The translations under genes and the position numbers were made by a program. Source: Helicobacter pylori (GTDB taxonomy: Bacteria; Campylobacterota; Campylobacteria; Campylobacterales; Helicobacteraceae). Taken from it: a stretch of DNA of 64,000 bases. The notes below the pieces were generated by a model that was given only the letters and a program-made list of their open reading frames with translations, searched no databases and had not been told where the DNA came from. Each line of letters opens with the position of its first letter. Position 1 is the stretch's first letter. The stretch spans positions 338,888 through 402,887 of the forward strand of contig NZ_QBAW01000001.1 in the NCBI RefSeq assembly GCF_009689985.1, read 5' to 3'. This document shows, piece after piece, positions 33,133 through 43,060 of the stretch.

Positions 33133-33138
33133 TATAAT
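33133..33138 (+). promoter_or_regulatory. -10 box (TATAAT) before ndk
   Basis: TATAAT in TTTTTGTATAATCAAC lies 24 bp before the ndk TTG, so the predicted leader is only about 17 nt with AAGGAG in it. Confidence 0.7.
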
Positions 33139-33161
33139 CAACAATTCACAAGGAGTTTAAA

Positions 33162-33575
33162 TTGAAACAAAGAACGCTGTCTATTATTAAACCGGATGCG
33201 CTTAAGAAAAAAGTGGTAGGCAAGATCATTGATCGCTTTGAGAGTAACGGTTTGGAAGTCATTGCTATGAAACGCTTGCATTTGAGCGTTAAAGACGCTG
33301 AAAGCTTTTATGTGATCCACAGAGAGAGACCTTTTTTTAAAGATTTGATAGAATTTATGGTCAGTGGTCCGGTGGTGGTTATGGTTTTAGAGGGCGAAGA
33401 TGCCGTGGCTAAAAACAGAGATCTTATGGGAGCGACTGATCCCAAACTCGCTCAAAAAGGCACTATCAGAGCGGATTTTGCTGAAAGCATTGACGCTAAT
33501 GCGGTGCATGGGAGCGATAGCTTGGAAAACGCACACAATGAAATCGCTTTCTTTTTTGCCGCTAGAGAACTTTAA
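33162..33575 (+). CDS. ndk: nucleoside diphosphate kinase
   Basis: Ndk balances nucleoside triphosphate pools by ping-pong phosphotransfer. The 137-residue protein has the catalytic H116 in [12 protein letters not shown] and the family start [12 protein letters not shown]. The start is TTG at 33162, supported by AAGGAG 8 bp upstream and by the conserved N-terminus. A DUF177 gene follows 24 bp later. Confidence 0.96.
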   Translation: MKQRTLSIIKPDALKKKVVGKIIDRFESNGLEVIAMKRLHLSVKDAESFYVIHRERPFFKDLIEFMVSGPVVVMVLEGEDAVAKNRDLMGATDPKLAQKGTIRADFAESIDANAVHGSDSLENAHNEIAFFFAAREL

Positions 33576-33599
33576 GGTTTAAGGGCGTTTTAAGTAAGC

Positions 33600-33956
33600 A
33601 TGCAGTTTGAAATGCGTAAAATCGCTTTTAATGCGCCTAAAGCGTTTTCTTTAGAGCATGAGGGAGTGGTTTTAGAGGGCGAAGTTGTGCGAGTGGGGGC
33701 GAAATTGTTCCGCTTGAAAGCGCACCTTAAGGGTGAATTGATGCTTGTTTGCGATACAAGCGGTAAAGAGTTTAAAAAGAGCCTCGATGAGTCGTTGGTT
33801 TTGCATATTTCAGACGGGTTGTGGGATACGCAAAGCCAAAGTTTGGATTTTGATAATTTAGATGTTATTGAATCTTTCAATGGTTTTATTGATTTGAGCG
33901 AAATTTTACGCTCTGAAGTGGAGTCTATTAGATTAGACTACCATTATGCAGATTGA
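33600..33956 (+). CDS. DUF177/YceD-like protein
   Basis: DUF177 (YceD) genes are typically found immediately before rpmF, as here, and the family is tied to 23S rRNA or large-subunit maturation in bacteria and plants. The 118-residue product shows the family core LKAHLKGELMLVCDTSGKEF and the acidic middle DNLDVIESFNGFIDLSEILR. The start may be the ATG at 33600 or the in-frame ATG at 33612. rpmF begins 15 bp after the stop. Confidence 0.8.
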   Translation: MQFEMRKIAFNAPKAFSLEHEGVVLEGEVVRVGAKLFRLKAHLKGELMLVCDTSGKEFKKSLDESLVLHISDGLWDTQSQSLDFDNLDVIESFNGFIDLSEILRSEVESIRLDYHYAD

Positions 33957-33971
33957 AATTAAGGAGAATTT

Positions 33972-34118
33972 ATGGCAGTACCTGATAGAAGAGTGAGTAA
34001 GACAAGAGCAGCAAAAAGGCGCACGCATTATAGCGTTAAGTTGGCTAAGCCCATAAAAGCTAAAGATGGCACTTGGAAGCTTCCCCACCACATTAACAAA
34101 TTTACTAAAGAATACTAA
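33972..34118 (+). CDS. rpmF: 50S ribosomal protein L32
   Basis: This 48-residue ribosomal protein starts [20 protein letters not shown] and ends HINKFTKEY. The conserved N-terminal AVPxRRxSKxRxxxRRxH pattern is complete. Zinc-binding cysteines are absent, as in many proteobacterial L32 proteins. AAGGAG lies 6 bp before the ATG. It sits in the conserved DUF177-rpmF-plsX-fabH order. Confidence 0.96.
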   Translation: MAVPDRRVSKTRAAKRRTHYSVKLAKPIKAKDGTWKLPHHINKFTKEY

Positions 34119-34195
34119 TATAAAAGCTATCTTTGATGATAGAAAGTATTTTAAAAGATTGCAACGGATTGCAACAAGCCTTTTAAGGACGCATG

Positions 34196-35215
34196 ATGAA
34201 AATTGTAATAGACTTAATGGGGGCTGACCATGGGGTTTTACCCATTATTGAGGGAGTCTCAAGGGCTTTAGAAAATAAGAGTTTTAGCACGGTTTTAGTG
34301 GGGGATAAAGACAAAGCGACCCCTTTTATTTCTAAAGAGTTAGCCAGCAAAGTGGAAATGATCCACACGCAAGATTATATTAAAATGGAAGAAGCCGCCA
34401 CTGAGGTGATCAAGCGTAAGGAATCTTCCATTTACTTGGGTATGGATATTTTAAAAAATGGGGCTGACGCTTTGGTTTCAGCGGGGCATAGCGGGGCGAC
34501 TATGGGTTTAGCAACCTTGCGTTTAGGGCGTATCAAAGGGGTTGAAAGGCCTGCCATTTGCACTTTAATGCCTAGCGTTGGCAAACGCCCTAGCGTGCTA
34601 TTAGACGCAGGAGCGAACACGGATTGCAAGCCTGAATATTTGATTGATTTTGCTCTTATGGGGTATGAATACGCTAAAAGCGTGTTGCATTATGATAGCC
34701 CTAAGGTGGGTCTTTTGAGTAATGGTGAAGAAGATATTAAAGGGAACATGCTCGTTAAAGAAACGCATAAAATGCTGAAAGCTTACGACTTCTTTTATGG
34801 CAATGTGGAGGGGAGCGATATTTTCAAAGGGGTTGTGGATGTGGTGGTTTGCGATGGCTTTATGGGGAATGTGGTCTTAAAGACAACTGAAGGGGTCGCT
34901 AGTGCGATAGGCTCTATTTTTAAAGATGAAATTAAAAGCTCTTTTAAATCTAAAATGGGGGCTTTGATGCTTAAGAATGCGTTTGATATTTTAAAACAAA
35001 AAACCGATTACGCTGAATATGGGGGAGCGCCGCTTTTGGGCGTGAATAAAAGCGTGATCATTAGCCATGGCAAGAGCAACGCTAGAGCGATTGAATGTGC
35101 GATTTATCAGGCTATTAGTGCTGTTGAAAGTCAGGTTTGTTTGAGGATTACTCAAGCGTTTGAGAGCTTGAAGCCTAGCGTTTCTGTGCCTCAAAGTGAT
35201 CAGCAAGACGCTTAA
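34196..35215 (+). CDS. plsX: phosphate acyltransferase PlsX
   Basis: PlsX makes acyl-phosphate from acyl-ACP, the donor for the first acylation of glycerol-3-phosphate. The 339-residue chain starts [19 protein letters not shown] and contains [14 protein letters not shown] and [13 protein letters not shown], both family signatures. Two consecutive ATGs exist at 34193 and 34196; the second has better spacing to AAGGA. It is followed by fabH after 24 bp. Confidence 0.95.
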   Translation: MKIVIDLMGADHGVLPIIEGVSRALENKSFSTVLVGDKDKATPFISKELASKVEMIHTQDYIKMEEAATEVIKRKESSIYLGMDILKNGADALVSAGHSGATMGLATLRLGRIKGVERPAICTLMPSVGKRPSVLLDAGANTDCKPEYLIDFALMGYEYAKSVLHYDSPKVGLLSNGEEDIKGNMLVKETHKMLKAYDFFYGNVEGSDIFKGVVDVVVCDGFMGNVVLKTTEGVASAIGSIFKDEIKSSFKSKMGALMLKNAFDILKQKTDYAEYGGAPLLGVNKSVIISHGKSNARAIECAIYQAISAVESQVCLRITQAFESLKPSVSVPQSDQQDA

Positions 35216-35239
35216 AGATGACTATGTTAAGGGGATTGA

Positions 35240-36232
35240 ATGGAATTTTACGCCTCTCTTAAATCCATTGCGATGCATGTTCCAAGCGAGCGTGTGAAAA
35301 ATGCAGAGTTCCAGCAATTTTTGGATACCAGCGATGAATGGATAGAAAAAAGGACCGGTATCAAAGAACGCCGTTTCGCTAACGATGAGGAAAAAAGCAG
35401 CGATTTAGGGGTAATAGCGGCTAAACAAGCCATAGAGAGAGCGCATTTAACCCCAAAAGACATTGATTTGGTGGTTGTAGCGACTTTAAGCCCTGATTTT
35501 TTAGCCATGCCTTCAACCGCTTGCGTGTTGAGCGCGAAATTAGGCATTGAAAACAAACCGGCGTTTGATATTTCGGCCGCTTGCACGGGTTTTATTTATT
35601 TATTATCGGTGGCTAAGGCTTATGTTGAGAGTGGGATGTATGAAAATGTGCTGATTGTGGGGGCAGAAAAAACGAGCAGCGTGTTAGATTTTAAAGATAG
35701 GGGGACTTGTATTTTATTTGGCGATGGGGCTGGGGCGTGCGTGATAGGCAGAACCAAGTGTTTAAAAGAGAGCGTTTTGGATGTGCAAATTTCAGCGAAC
35801 GGGAATTTTTCTAATTATCTTTATACGCCAAGGACTCTAAAACCCACGCCTTTTAACGCTAAAGAAGAAGCCTTAGAGCCTTTTTTGCGCATGAAAGGCA
35901 ATGAAGTGTTTAAACTAGCGGTAAAAACGCTTTTAAAAGATGTGGAAATGATTTTAGAAAAAAACGCTCTCAAACCTGAAGATGTGCGTTTGTTTATCCC
36001 GCATCAAGCTAATTTTAGGATCATTCAAGCGGTGCGGGAGCATTTGGATTTTAAAGATGAGCAAGTGGTTTTAACCGTGCATAAATACGGCAACACTTCA
36101 GCAGCCAGTATCCCTATGGCCATGTGTGAAGCTTATGAAGAGGGGCGTTTGAAAAAGGGCGATTTAATGCTTTTAGACGCTTTTGGTGGGGGATTGACTT
36201 GGGGTTCAGCGTTGGTGTATTTTGGCGGATAA
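35240..36232 (+). CDS. fabH: beta-ketoacyl-ACP synthase III
   Basis: FabH starts fatty acid synthesis by condensing acetyl-CoA with malonyl-ACP. The catalytic triad is visible as C115 ([11 protein letters not shown]), H255 (FIPHQANFR) and N285 (KYGNTSAAS), and the protein ends with [14 protein letters not shown]. The 330-residue length is standard. The gene closes the DUF177-rpmF-plsX-fabH cluster; a small exported-protein gene follows after 20 bp. Confidence 0.97.
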   Translation: MEFYASLKSIAMHVPSERVKNAEFQQFLDTSDEWIEKRTGIKERRFANDEEKSSDLGVIAAKQAIERAHLTPKDIDLVVVATLSPDFLAMPSTACVLSAKLGIENKPAFDISAACTGFIYLLSVAKAYVESGMYENVLIVGAEKTSSVLDFKDRGTCILFGDGAGACVIGRTKCLKESVLDVQISANGNFSNYLYTPRTLKPTPFNAKEEALEPFLRMKGNEVFKLAVKTLLKDVEMILEKNALKPEDVRLFIPHQANFRIIQAVREHLDFKDEQVVLTVHKYGNTSAASIPMAMCEAYEEGRLKKGDLMLLDAFGGGLTWGSALVYFGG

Positions 36233-36252
36233 AAAAGATAAAAGGAGTATTG

Positions 36253-36555
36253 ATGAAAAAGGTGATTTTTTTATTTTTAGTGGTGTTGGGGGGGTTAAAG
36301 TCGCAAAGCACTTATTGCAGTGATCATTGCGAAGGCACACCAGATAGCCGTAACCCCCCTATGGGGTTTCATTTCAGTTTTGTGCATTCAGTGAAATATT
36401 ACTTGCAAGATCCGCAAGAGCGCGATCACAAGCTTGAAAAATGCCATGAAGCCTTTGATTCGACGCTTAAGGTTAATTTTATTACGAAGTCTTTTAAAAA
36501 GGATTGCAAGCATGCGCAAATGGCTTTAGAGCAAGCTCAAAAAGGGACTCCATAA
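36253..36555 (+). CDS. small exported cysteine-containing protein, unknown function
   Basis: The 100-residue product has a Sec signal peptide (MKKVIFLFLVVLGGLKSQS) and a mature part of about 80 residues with four cysteines (CSDHC, then EKCHEAF and KDCKHAQ). The spacing suggests two periplasmic disulfides. The ATG at 36253 has AAAGGAG at good spacing. It follows fabH by 20 bp and may be cotranscribed. It corresponds to the hypothetical gene found after fabH in H. pylori; no function is known to me. Confidence 0.75.
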   Translation: MKKVIFLFLVVLGGLKSQSTYCSDHCEGTPDSRNPPMGFHFSFVHSVKYYLQDPQERDHKLEKCHEAFDSTLKVNFITKSFKKDCKHAQMALEQAQKGTP

Positions 36556-36620
36556 AAGGGGTTTCTTTGAGAGATTTTATTTCTTATAGCAGAAATTATT
36601 CTTAAAGTAAAAGACAAATA

Positions 36621-36882
36621 ATGTTTAGAAGTATCGTAGTTATATTTTAATACCTATTGTTCTTATTGGGTTAGCATTAACAGCTATTAGAGCTACTATA
36701 ATGGCATTTAGAGGCGATACTGATGACGATGAAGTTGAGAGTGATGGTTTTTTAGTAGAATATAATTCGTTGAATATCTCGGCTCTATTCTAGTTACTAT
36801 AATAATATTTTTTCCTTATATAATTGGTCCAATTATTGTCATAATATTATACTTATCTGAGTTAGGTTATAACCTTCTTTAA
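36621..36882 (+). pseudogene. small membrane protein gene with two frameshifts
   Basis: ATG at 36621 reads MFRSIVVIF and stops. Adding one T to TTTT continues as LIPIVLIGLALTAIRATIM, then the acidic FRGDTDDDEVESDGFLVEYN, and stops near 36793. Another frame then gives VTIIIFFPYIIGPIIVIILY and ends SELGYNLL at 36882. Joined, this is a two-span membrane protein of about 86 residues with an acidic loop. It is probably inactive. The function is unknown. Confidence 0.5.
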
Positions 36883-36920
36883 CTTTATAAGATAAATAAC
36901 TGACTATTATTTTTTATATT

Positions 36921-36962
36921 TTTTTGAATCCAATTCTTCCAATGACTAGTAGCGTCTCAACC
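36921..36962. repeat. 43-bp dispersed repeat, copy 2
   Basis: This copy matches 21233-21275 at about 38 positions with one gap. As at copy 1, it lies downstream of a decayed small membrane ORF. The copies are about 15.7 kb apart in the same orientation. Confidence 0.65.
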
Positions 36963-37064
36963 AAAAACTCAACCAACAACCAATTGAGAACCCAATATAG
37001 AAATTAATATTTTTTAGTCTGTTTTTTAAAAAAGGGGGTTTTGGTTGCTTTGTTTTATGGCAAA

Positions 37065-37173
37065 CTTTTAAAGGAATAGGGGGATATTTTGCACTTTAAT
37101 ATCCCTTTAACCCACCAACTAAATCCCCCCTAACCCCATAATACCGCATTACAAGAAATTACCGCTTGCTAAA
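37065..37173. repeat. intergenic repeat block, copy 1
   Basis: The segment containing CCAACTAAATCCCCCCTAAC and ending CGCTTGCTAAA resembles 62720-62813. Both copies lie about 65-80 bp downstream of the stop of a leftward gene. This suggests a dispersed noncoding element, perhaps a terminator. Confidence 0.6.
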
Positions 37174-37251
37174 CAAACTTTTTGATATTAAAAAAGTTTT
37201 TAGCATTTTTAAATTTTATCACCAACACCCCATTAGAACAAAAACCAAATT

Positions 37252-37635
37252 TTATTTGGAAAATTTATGGTAATACTCGCCCTTGTCCGTGATGATTTTA
37301 ACTTCTAACAATTGGTTAGGCTTGCAATCCAAGCGGTAAAATATCTGTTGCGAGTATTTTAATTCATGATCAAAGAGTTTTTCTTTTTTAAACTTATCGC
37401 CAAATTTGGGCTCTACTTTTTTAGTCGCTTCGCATGAATTTCCCCTATTGACAATCAGATTTTTAATCACCACCGGTTCATCGTTCATGGAGGTGATGCT
37501 TAAAAGACTAGAGTCCGTCATTTTCCCCATGAGTTTCCCCCCAGTCGCGCGATAATCCAGCTTGAAATCCAAATCCTTTGCCCCCACACAAACACCGCTT
37601 ATAACTAGCAAGCTCAAACACATTTTTTTAAACAT
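37252..37635 (-). CDS. exported hypothetical protein
   Basis: The 127-residue protein has a clear Sec signal peptide (MFKKMCLSLLVISGVCVGA) and a beta-rich mature part with two cysteines (GNSCEATK and YRLDCKPNQ) that may form a disulfide. The stretch DEPVVIKNLIVNRGN and the end EVKIITDKGEYYHKFSK suggest a small immunoglobulin-like periplasmic fold. No function is recognised. The ATG at 37635 follows AAAGGA; the TTG just before it is less likely. Confidence 0.7.
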   Translation of the reverse strand: MFKKMCLSLLVISGVCVGAKDLDFKLDYRATGGKLMGKMTDSSLLSITSMNDEPVVIKNLIVNRGNSCEATKKVEPKFGDKFKKEKLFDHELKYSQQIFYRLDCKPNQLLEVKIITDKGEYYHKFSK

Positions 37636-37667
37636 CAAAATCCTTTCACTAATAATATTTGTAGGGT

Positions 37668-37673
37668 ATTATA
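37668..37673 (-). promoter_or_regulatory. -10 box (TATAAT) of the exported hypothetical gene
   Basis: On the minus strand GATTATAATACCC lies 33 bp before the ATG at 37635. Confidence 0.6.
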
Positions 37674-37712
37674 ATCAAATTTGATATATTCTTTTTTAAT
37701 CGTTTGTTGCGT

Positions 37713-40499
37713 TTAGTTTTTGATCAAGTTTGTAGCCCATGCAATCCATTTGAATAATTTTAAAAAATTTCTTTTTGTTTGTTTTTCTACCGCATCTTTC
37801 CCACCATACAAAAGCCTTGTTTTGAACGCCATGGCCAATTCCATTTGCTTATTTTTAGCGTATTTTTTTCTATCGTTTGCGCTGAAACAATCTTCAATTT
37901 GTTTGAAATGCCTATCGCAATCTGAGAGTTGTAAGATAGTGATGGGATCATGCATTTCTTCATTAGCCCTTTTAAATCGTTCGCTCGTTGCTTTTTGGTT
38001 AAAAACGCATTTTCTGTCATCATCTGTCAAAACAATAGGGTTATTGTCTAACTCGCAAAGTTTTTTAATGGTTTCTTGCATAGCGTTTGGATTGTTTTTA
38101 AGCCCTGAAATGGGTAAGAAAGTGAAAGGAATGGGGTTGTCTTTGTATTCTTTGTAGCACAAATACAATTTGAAAGCGCTCAAATAACAATAATCCGTGA
38201 TGCCTTCTACAAAGACGATTCGGTGTTTTTGGGGGTTGTGGAAAACATGCTGACCCACCCCTAAAGAGCGTTTGATTTTATCAAGAGCGTCGGAGTCTTT
38301 GCTTGCATTATTTAGGGGATAGTTAAAGTGATTCTTGATTACAGAGCCTTCTGTTTCTTTTTCTACAATCCTTATTTCATCTAAATGATCCGTATCCACT
38401 AAAAAGGGGTCATGGGTGGCTAAAACAAAAGTAACATGATTTTTATGAGCGTATTCTTTTAAAAACTTCCTAAACTCCTTTCTAGCTGGCACGCTCAAGT
38501 GAGTGGCTGGCTCGTCTATGACATAGATGATATTTTTGTTAAGGCTAAAATGTGATCCCCAATTGACATACATTGTTATTGCATTCGCCTTTTACTTCAG
38601 TTGAAAGATATTTTGATTGTTTGATCTCTTTTAGTAATTCTTGATCTATTTCTTGCAAGTATTTTTTAGGGATATTGAACAATTTATTTATAAATAGAAT
38701 AAATTTCTAAATCATTATTTTTATCAAACATTATTTCTAACGCTTGCTCATGTTTTGAGTTTTTTTGATTAAAATTTTTATAATTCAAAATTCTCCCAAA
38801 AAAATTCCAAATTGTATTAGGGTGAAAGTCCATTTTCCTAAACAATGAATTTCTAAAGAACCAATCCGATTGGTTAAATTCAGAAGAGGGAGAATAATCA
38901 AAGAGAATAAATAATGCAGTCTTAAGGTCATTATCTGTGTTTTTTGGCTCTTTGTATTCTTTCATGGTTGGCACGAGTTTGTAAGACTTATAAGATAAAC
39001 CACCGCTTAAAGGGAATTGAACTTTATTTCTTAAACCTTGAAACGCTGTATAAGGGTTGCACTCCCTACAATACTCTATGATTTCTGAAACGCTCTCGCT
39101 TTTTTTGAACTTTTCCTTGTTTATCTTAAATTTGTCTTTGATTTCACCAATATTTTTAGGGAACAAATGAATGCCGCTTTCATTGTCTAAAGTTTTTATA
39201 CTCTCCCAAAGAGATTTTCTTGCTGATTCAAGAAAATCACTGTATCTGTATTGTTCGATTTCTGAATTGACTAATAAATCTATCTTTTTCAAATAAAACT
39301 GACACATCATGGATTTAATATCTTTAGACGCATCATTAACGGCATGACTTGCTATATATTTTTTGCATATTTGTTCAATATTATCCAGCAAAACATCATA
39401 ATTAAACTTTAGCACTTTTTGATTTTTGCAGTAATTTTCAATTTCTTGGATCAATCGCTCTTTTTTTAACTCAAAATCTTTTCTTATTTTGTCAAGGTTT
39501 TTTAAAGAATTTTTAATTCTCTTTTTAAGACTGATTATATTTGATCGGAATGTTCTAAATTGCCGTTTAAAATTTTCATTGATAGGGTATTTTTCATCTA
39601 TTTCTTTAATAATATCTTTCACTTCAGTTTTTGGTGTGAATTTTGTAAAATCGGTAGTCTTAAAAATTTCATCTAAACTTTTTAGCTTTTTTAAGATGTC
39701 TTCATTTTGTGGTTTTATTTTACTTTCACTAAGTCTTTTTAAATGAGAATAAATTTTTGCTAATTGGTTTTGTTTGTGTTGCCCCATGATAAAAAATTCA
39801 TCTGAATTGTATTTCTTATCAGGCGTATTGCACTTTATGATTTCTTTAATGCACTGACAAAAATTTTTAATCCATTCGCTATTACCGCTTACATATTTGA
39901 TTAATTCTTTGAAAAGCAGATTGTTGGTTGCATCGGCATATTTGGTTACAAGCTCGCTCAATTTTAATTTTTCTTTGTAGAAATGTAAAAATAATCCTAA
40001 TGAATCGTAAGAAGTTATAAGATTTATAAAATCACTCACAAAAGTGCAAATATTTGAATAGTCGTTATTGTTAGTGGGAATATAAATGCTGTTGCTACAT
40101 TGTTCCCCTAAAGCTTCTACATGCTTTTCAAAAGGGTAGCTGATCAGCGTTTTTGATAATTCTTTTAATCCCTCATTAACTTCCTTAGATTGAATTTTTA
40201 AATCCACGCAAGAAAAACCTGTGATTTTGTGATCAAGGATTGCTTCTTCTTCTAAACTTAAAAGGGAATCTTTTTCATGGGCTTTGAAATAATCTTCTTC
40301 ACTACAAAGTTTAATATCCGCATCATTAAAGATTGTCAAAGCTTCTAAAACATTGCTTTTACCGACATTATTTTCCCCCACTAAAACCACCAACCCCCCA
40401 ATGTTTTTCAAAACTTGAATTTAAAAGCAATTCTGTGGGCGATTTTCTACCCAAATTCCTAAATTGATGTAATTTCAAAACACGCTTATAAAATTCCAT
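37713..40499 (-). pseudogene. large OLD-family ATPase/TOPRIM nuclease, three frameshifts
   Basis: OLD-family proteins couple an SMC/ABC-like ATPase to a TOPRIM nuclease and often act in phage defence. An ATG at 40499 with AAGGAT upstream reads [17 protein letters not shown]. The frame breaks at AAAAA (40404-40408); one A fewer gives ENIGGLVVLVGENNVGKSN, a Walker A. The next open part runs to 38684, with a long coiled-coil insert. A second break near 38690-38702 leads to FINKLFNIPKKYLQEIDQEL, and a third at AAAA (38590-38593) leads to YVNWGSHFSL and the Walker B/H-loop IIYVIDEPATHLS...LATHDPF. The TOPRIM part has VFVEGITDYCYL and VLTDDDRKC. Joined, it is about 927 residues, far longer than classical OLD or GajA. 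Confidence 0.8.
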
Positions 40500-40529
40500 G
40501 CCCTATCCTTTAAAAACGCAAATTTAATT

Positions 40530-40535
40530 TATAAT
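40530..40535 (+). promoter_or_regulatory. -10 box (TATAAT) before mrp
   Basis: TATAAT in AATTTATAATGCAAAA lies 60 bp before the mrp ATG. A second weaker candidate, GCTATAAAG, lies 35 bp closer. Confidence 0.5.
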
Positions 40536-40595
40536 GCAAAATTAAACAAAACATGCTATAAAGAAAATTCAAATACTATCATTTTAAGGATTAAA

Positions 40596-41702
40596 ATGCT
40601 CACCCAAGAAGATGTCTTAAACGCGTTAAAAACGATCATTTACCCTAATTTTGAAAAAGATATTGTCAGCTTTGGTTTTGTTAAAAATATCACCTTGCAT
40701 GACAACCAATTAGGGCTTTTAATAGAAATCCCCTCAAGCTCTGAAGAAACGAGTGCGATTTTAAGGGAAAATATCTCCAAAGCGATGCAAGAAAAAGGCG
40801 TGAAAGCTTTGAATTTGGATATTAAAACCCCGCCTAAACCGCAAGCCCCAAAGCCCACCACTAAAAATTTGGCTAAAAATATCAAGCATGTGGTCATGAT
40901 AAGCTCAGGCAAGGGCGGTGTGGGTAAAAGCACCACCAGCGTGAATTTAAGCATCGCTTTAGCGAATTTAAACCAAAAAGTGGGGCTACTAGACGCTGAT
41001 GTGTATGGCCCTAATATCCCTAGAATGATGGGCTTGCAAAACGCTGATGTGATCATGGATCCTAGCGGTAAAAAACTCATTCCTTTAAAAGCTTTTGGCG
41101 TTTCTGTGATGAGTATGGGGCTTTTGTATGATGAGGGGCAGAGTCTCATTTGGAGAGGACCCATGCTCATGCGAGCGATTGAGCAGATGCTAAGCGATAT
41201 TATTTGGGGGGATTTAGATGTGTTGGTGGTGGATATGCCCCCAGGAACAGGCGATGCACAACTCACGCTAGCCCAAGCCGTGCCACTCAGCGCAGGAATC
41301 ACCGTTACTACGCCTCAAATCGTGAGTTTAGATGACGCTAAACGGAGTTTGGACATGTTTAAGAAACTACACATTCCTATTGCGGGCATTGTAGAAAATA
41401 TGGGGAGTTTTGTGTGTGAGCATTGCAATAAAGAGAGTGAGATTTTTGGCTCAAATTCCATGAAAGAATTATTAGAGGCTTATAACACGCAGATTTTAGC
41501 CAAGCTCCCTTTAGAGCCTAAAGTGCGTTTAGGGGGGGATAAGGGTGAACCGATTGTGATCTCTCACCCTGATAGCGTGAGCGCTAAGATTTTTGAAAAA
41601 ATGGCAAAGGATTTGAGCGCCTTTTTAGACAAAGTGGAAAAAGAGAAACTAGCCGATAATAAGGACATCCAGCCCACGCAAACGCATGCTTGCTCGCATT
41701 AA
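40596..41702 (+). CDS. mrp: Mrp/NBP35-type Fe-S cluster carrier ATPase
   Basis: This P-loop NTPase binds and delivers Fe-S clusters to apoproteins in the cytoplasm (ApbC/Mrp family). An N-terminal MIP18-like domain (about residues 1-85) precedes the deviant Walker [15 protein letters not shown] near 106. [27 protein letters not shown] and the cluster-binding CEHCNK near 269 complete the family pattern. The length of 368 residues is normal. It converges with the GT8 gene. Confidence 0.94.
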   Translation: MLTQEDVLNALKTIIYPNFEKDIVSFGFVKNITLHDNQLGLLIEIPSSSEETSAILRENISKAMQEKGVKALNLDIKTPPKPQAPKPTTKNLAKNIKHVVMISSGKGGVGKSTTSVNLSIALANLNQKVGLLDADVYGPNIPRMMGLQNADVIMDPSGKKLIPLKAFGVSVMSMGLLYDEGQSLIWRGPMLMRAIEQMLSDIIWGDLDVLVVDMPPGTGDAQLTLAQAVPLSAGITVTTPQIVSLDDAKRSLDMFKKLHIPIAGIVENMGSFVCEHCNKESEIFGSNSMKELLEAYNTQILAKLPLEPKVRLGGDKGEPIVISHPDSVSAKIFEKMAKDLSAFLDKVEKEKLADNKDIQPTQTHACSH

Positions 41703-41707
41703 TTTTT

Positions 41708-41731
41708 AAAAGGGGTTTAAAAAACCCTTTT
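41708..41731. terminator. bidirectional stem-loop between mrp and the GT8 gene
   Basis: AAAAGGG pairs with CCCTTTT across the A-rich loop, 6 bp after the mrp stop. It overlaps the stop of the convergent glycosyltransferase, so it could end transcription from both sides. Confidence 0.55.
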
Positions 41732-42917
41732 AACCAATCGTTTCACTTTTTGTTTGATTTTAAAAAGCAAAAATCCTACAAGGAGCTTAGAAGAAAGCCT
41801 GGGCAGAAGAAATTCAAAAGAATGCCGTTTGTCTGAAAAAGATAGGATTTTATCAAGAGCGTGGATTTCTTGGGTTTCTTTATCCCTGTTTTGAAGGGAT
41901 TCAAAGAGGTGATCCAAAAAGGGAGCGTTAAAATAAGCGTCTTTAAAAGGCGTTTCAATCAATACTTCATGCCATTTTTTCGCGCCAATGACGCTTAAGA
42001 GTTTCCAGGGTTTATCGCCCCAAAAATGCAGCATGCGCGCTTCTTTAAGGCTAGGGAATAAGGGCGTATCAAGGAAACTAGGGTGGGCGTTGTATGAATA
42101 AGGCAGTTCTAAAATCCTACCACGGCACACAAAACACAAAGCATCTTGATCGTTAAATAAAAGTTTTTCATTTTTCAAAAGGAAAAATCCAATCAATTGG
42201 TTTTCCAGATTTTCTTCACGCCATAATTTTAAATTTAAGGCTAAAAACCCGGCGTTAAAGTAATTGTCAAAAAGGATTTGCGCTTCTTCTAAATTAGGGA
42301 AAGCGTCAGCGACGCCGATAGATTTTGCATGCATTTGGCGTAATTCGTATAAATCCTTAGCCGAATTCCTGTTCATAGCGATCAAATCTTTTTCCCTCAC
42401 AGCCCCAAAATAATGCGTTCCAAGGGGGATAAAAAAGCTCTCGCTTATATCACCCACAAACAAAGTGTCCACATCAAACATGATCATCTTATCGTATTGG
42501 GGGAAAAGGGAAGCGAAAAAGAAACGGCACATGATCATTTTAGAAAAGCGTTTTTGCGAAAAATCGCTGAGCTTTGTGAATAACTCTTCAATCTTATTGG
42601 CTATTATTGGATCAATGTTTTGATAATGATCGCTTTTAACGGCTTGGTTCTTTTTTATTTCTTGGTTTTCTTTGGGTGCGTTATTATTAGAAATATCCAA
42701 AAACTCTATACTGGAAAAAGTGCTAAAAGGAGCGATCGTTTCTTCTAATTTGGTTATATTTTCAGTGCCTAAATCCTCCACCAAACAATGGATTTGATAA
42801 AAGAGTTTTACTTTCTCTCTCTCGTTTGGCGTGTGCTAGCATGGAATACAAACTCACGCCAGCAGGGATACAATAATTATTATCAAAAGCCACCACAATA
42901 GGGATAATCTCTTGCAT
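41717..42917 (-). CDS. GT8-family LPS glycosyltransferase, phase-variable, OFF
   Basis: Glycosyltransferase family 8 (RfaJ/LgtC-like) enzymes add hexoses to LPS. An ATG at 42917 with AAGGA reads MQEIIPIVVAFDNNYCIPAG, then runs into the repeat (GA)5 and goes out of frame. One more GA unit, or two fewer, would join it to KLFYQIHCLVEDLG and the long frame down to 41717, giving about 400 residues. The long part carries the GT8 metal motif DVDTLFVGD and later NAGFLALNL and HFWGDKPWK. The gene matches H. pylori HP0208, known to vary through this repeat. In this sequence it is OFF unless translated from the internal GTG at 42784. Confidence 0.88.
42814..42823 (-). repeat. (GA)5 dinucleotide repeat inside the GT8 gene
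   Basis: Five GA units on the coding strand lie about 95 bp after the start codon. Slippage by one unit changes the reading frame. The present count leaves the gene OFF. Confidence 0.85.
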
Positions 42918-42977
42918 GCATAGTCCTTAAATCTTTAAATTAAACCCGCTAAAAAGGGGTGATTTGTAATCTTATCG

Positions 42978-42993
42978 TTTTTTTTTTTTTTTT
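42978..42993 (+). repeat. T16 tract upstream of the hofA promoter
   Basis: Sixteen consecutive T lie in the 143-bp divergent gap between the GT8 gene and hofA, about 41 bp before a CATAAT -10 candidate (43035-43040). H. pylori adhesin genes such as sabA use T tracts in the same place to tune transcription. Confidence 0.75.
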
Positions 42994-43060
42994 CAAAACA
43001 ACAATCAGCGGGCAACTTGCGAGTTTGTTTATGGCATAATATTAAACTTCAATAAAAAGG

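Larger units (their letters stand above)
36556..37251. other. about 700-bp accessory gap with a broken membrane gene and two repeats
   Basis: The stretch holds the frameshifted small membrane ORF at 36621-36882, the 43-bp repeat copy at 36921-36962 and an intergenic repeat block at about 37065-37173, each described separately. I see no other credible ORF or RNA gene. Confidence 0.5.

Noticed and set aside
40640..41302. Minus-strand ORF of 220 codons inside mrp
   Set aside because: mrp is complete with all P-loop motifs on the other strand; the long shadow follows from its codon use.
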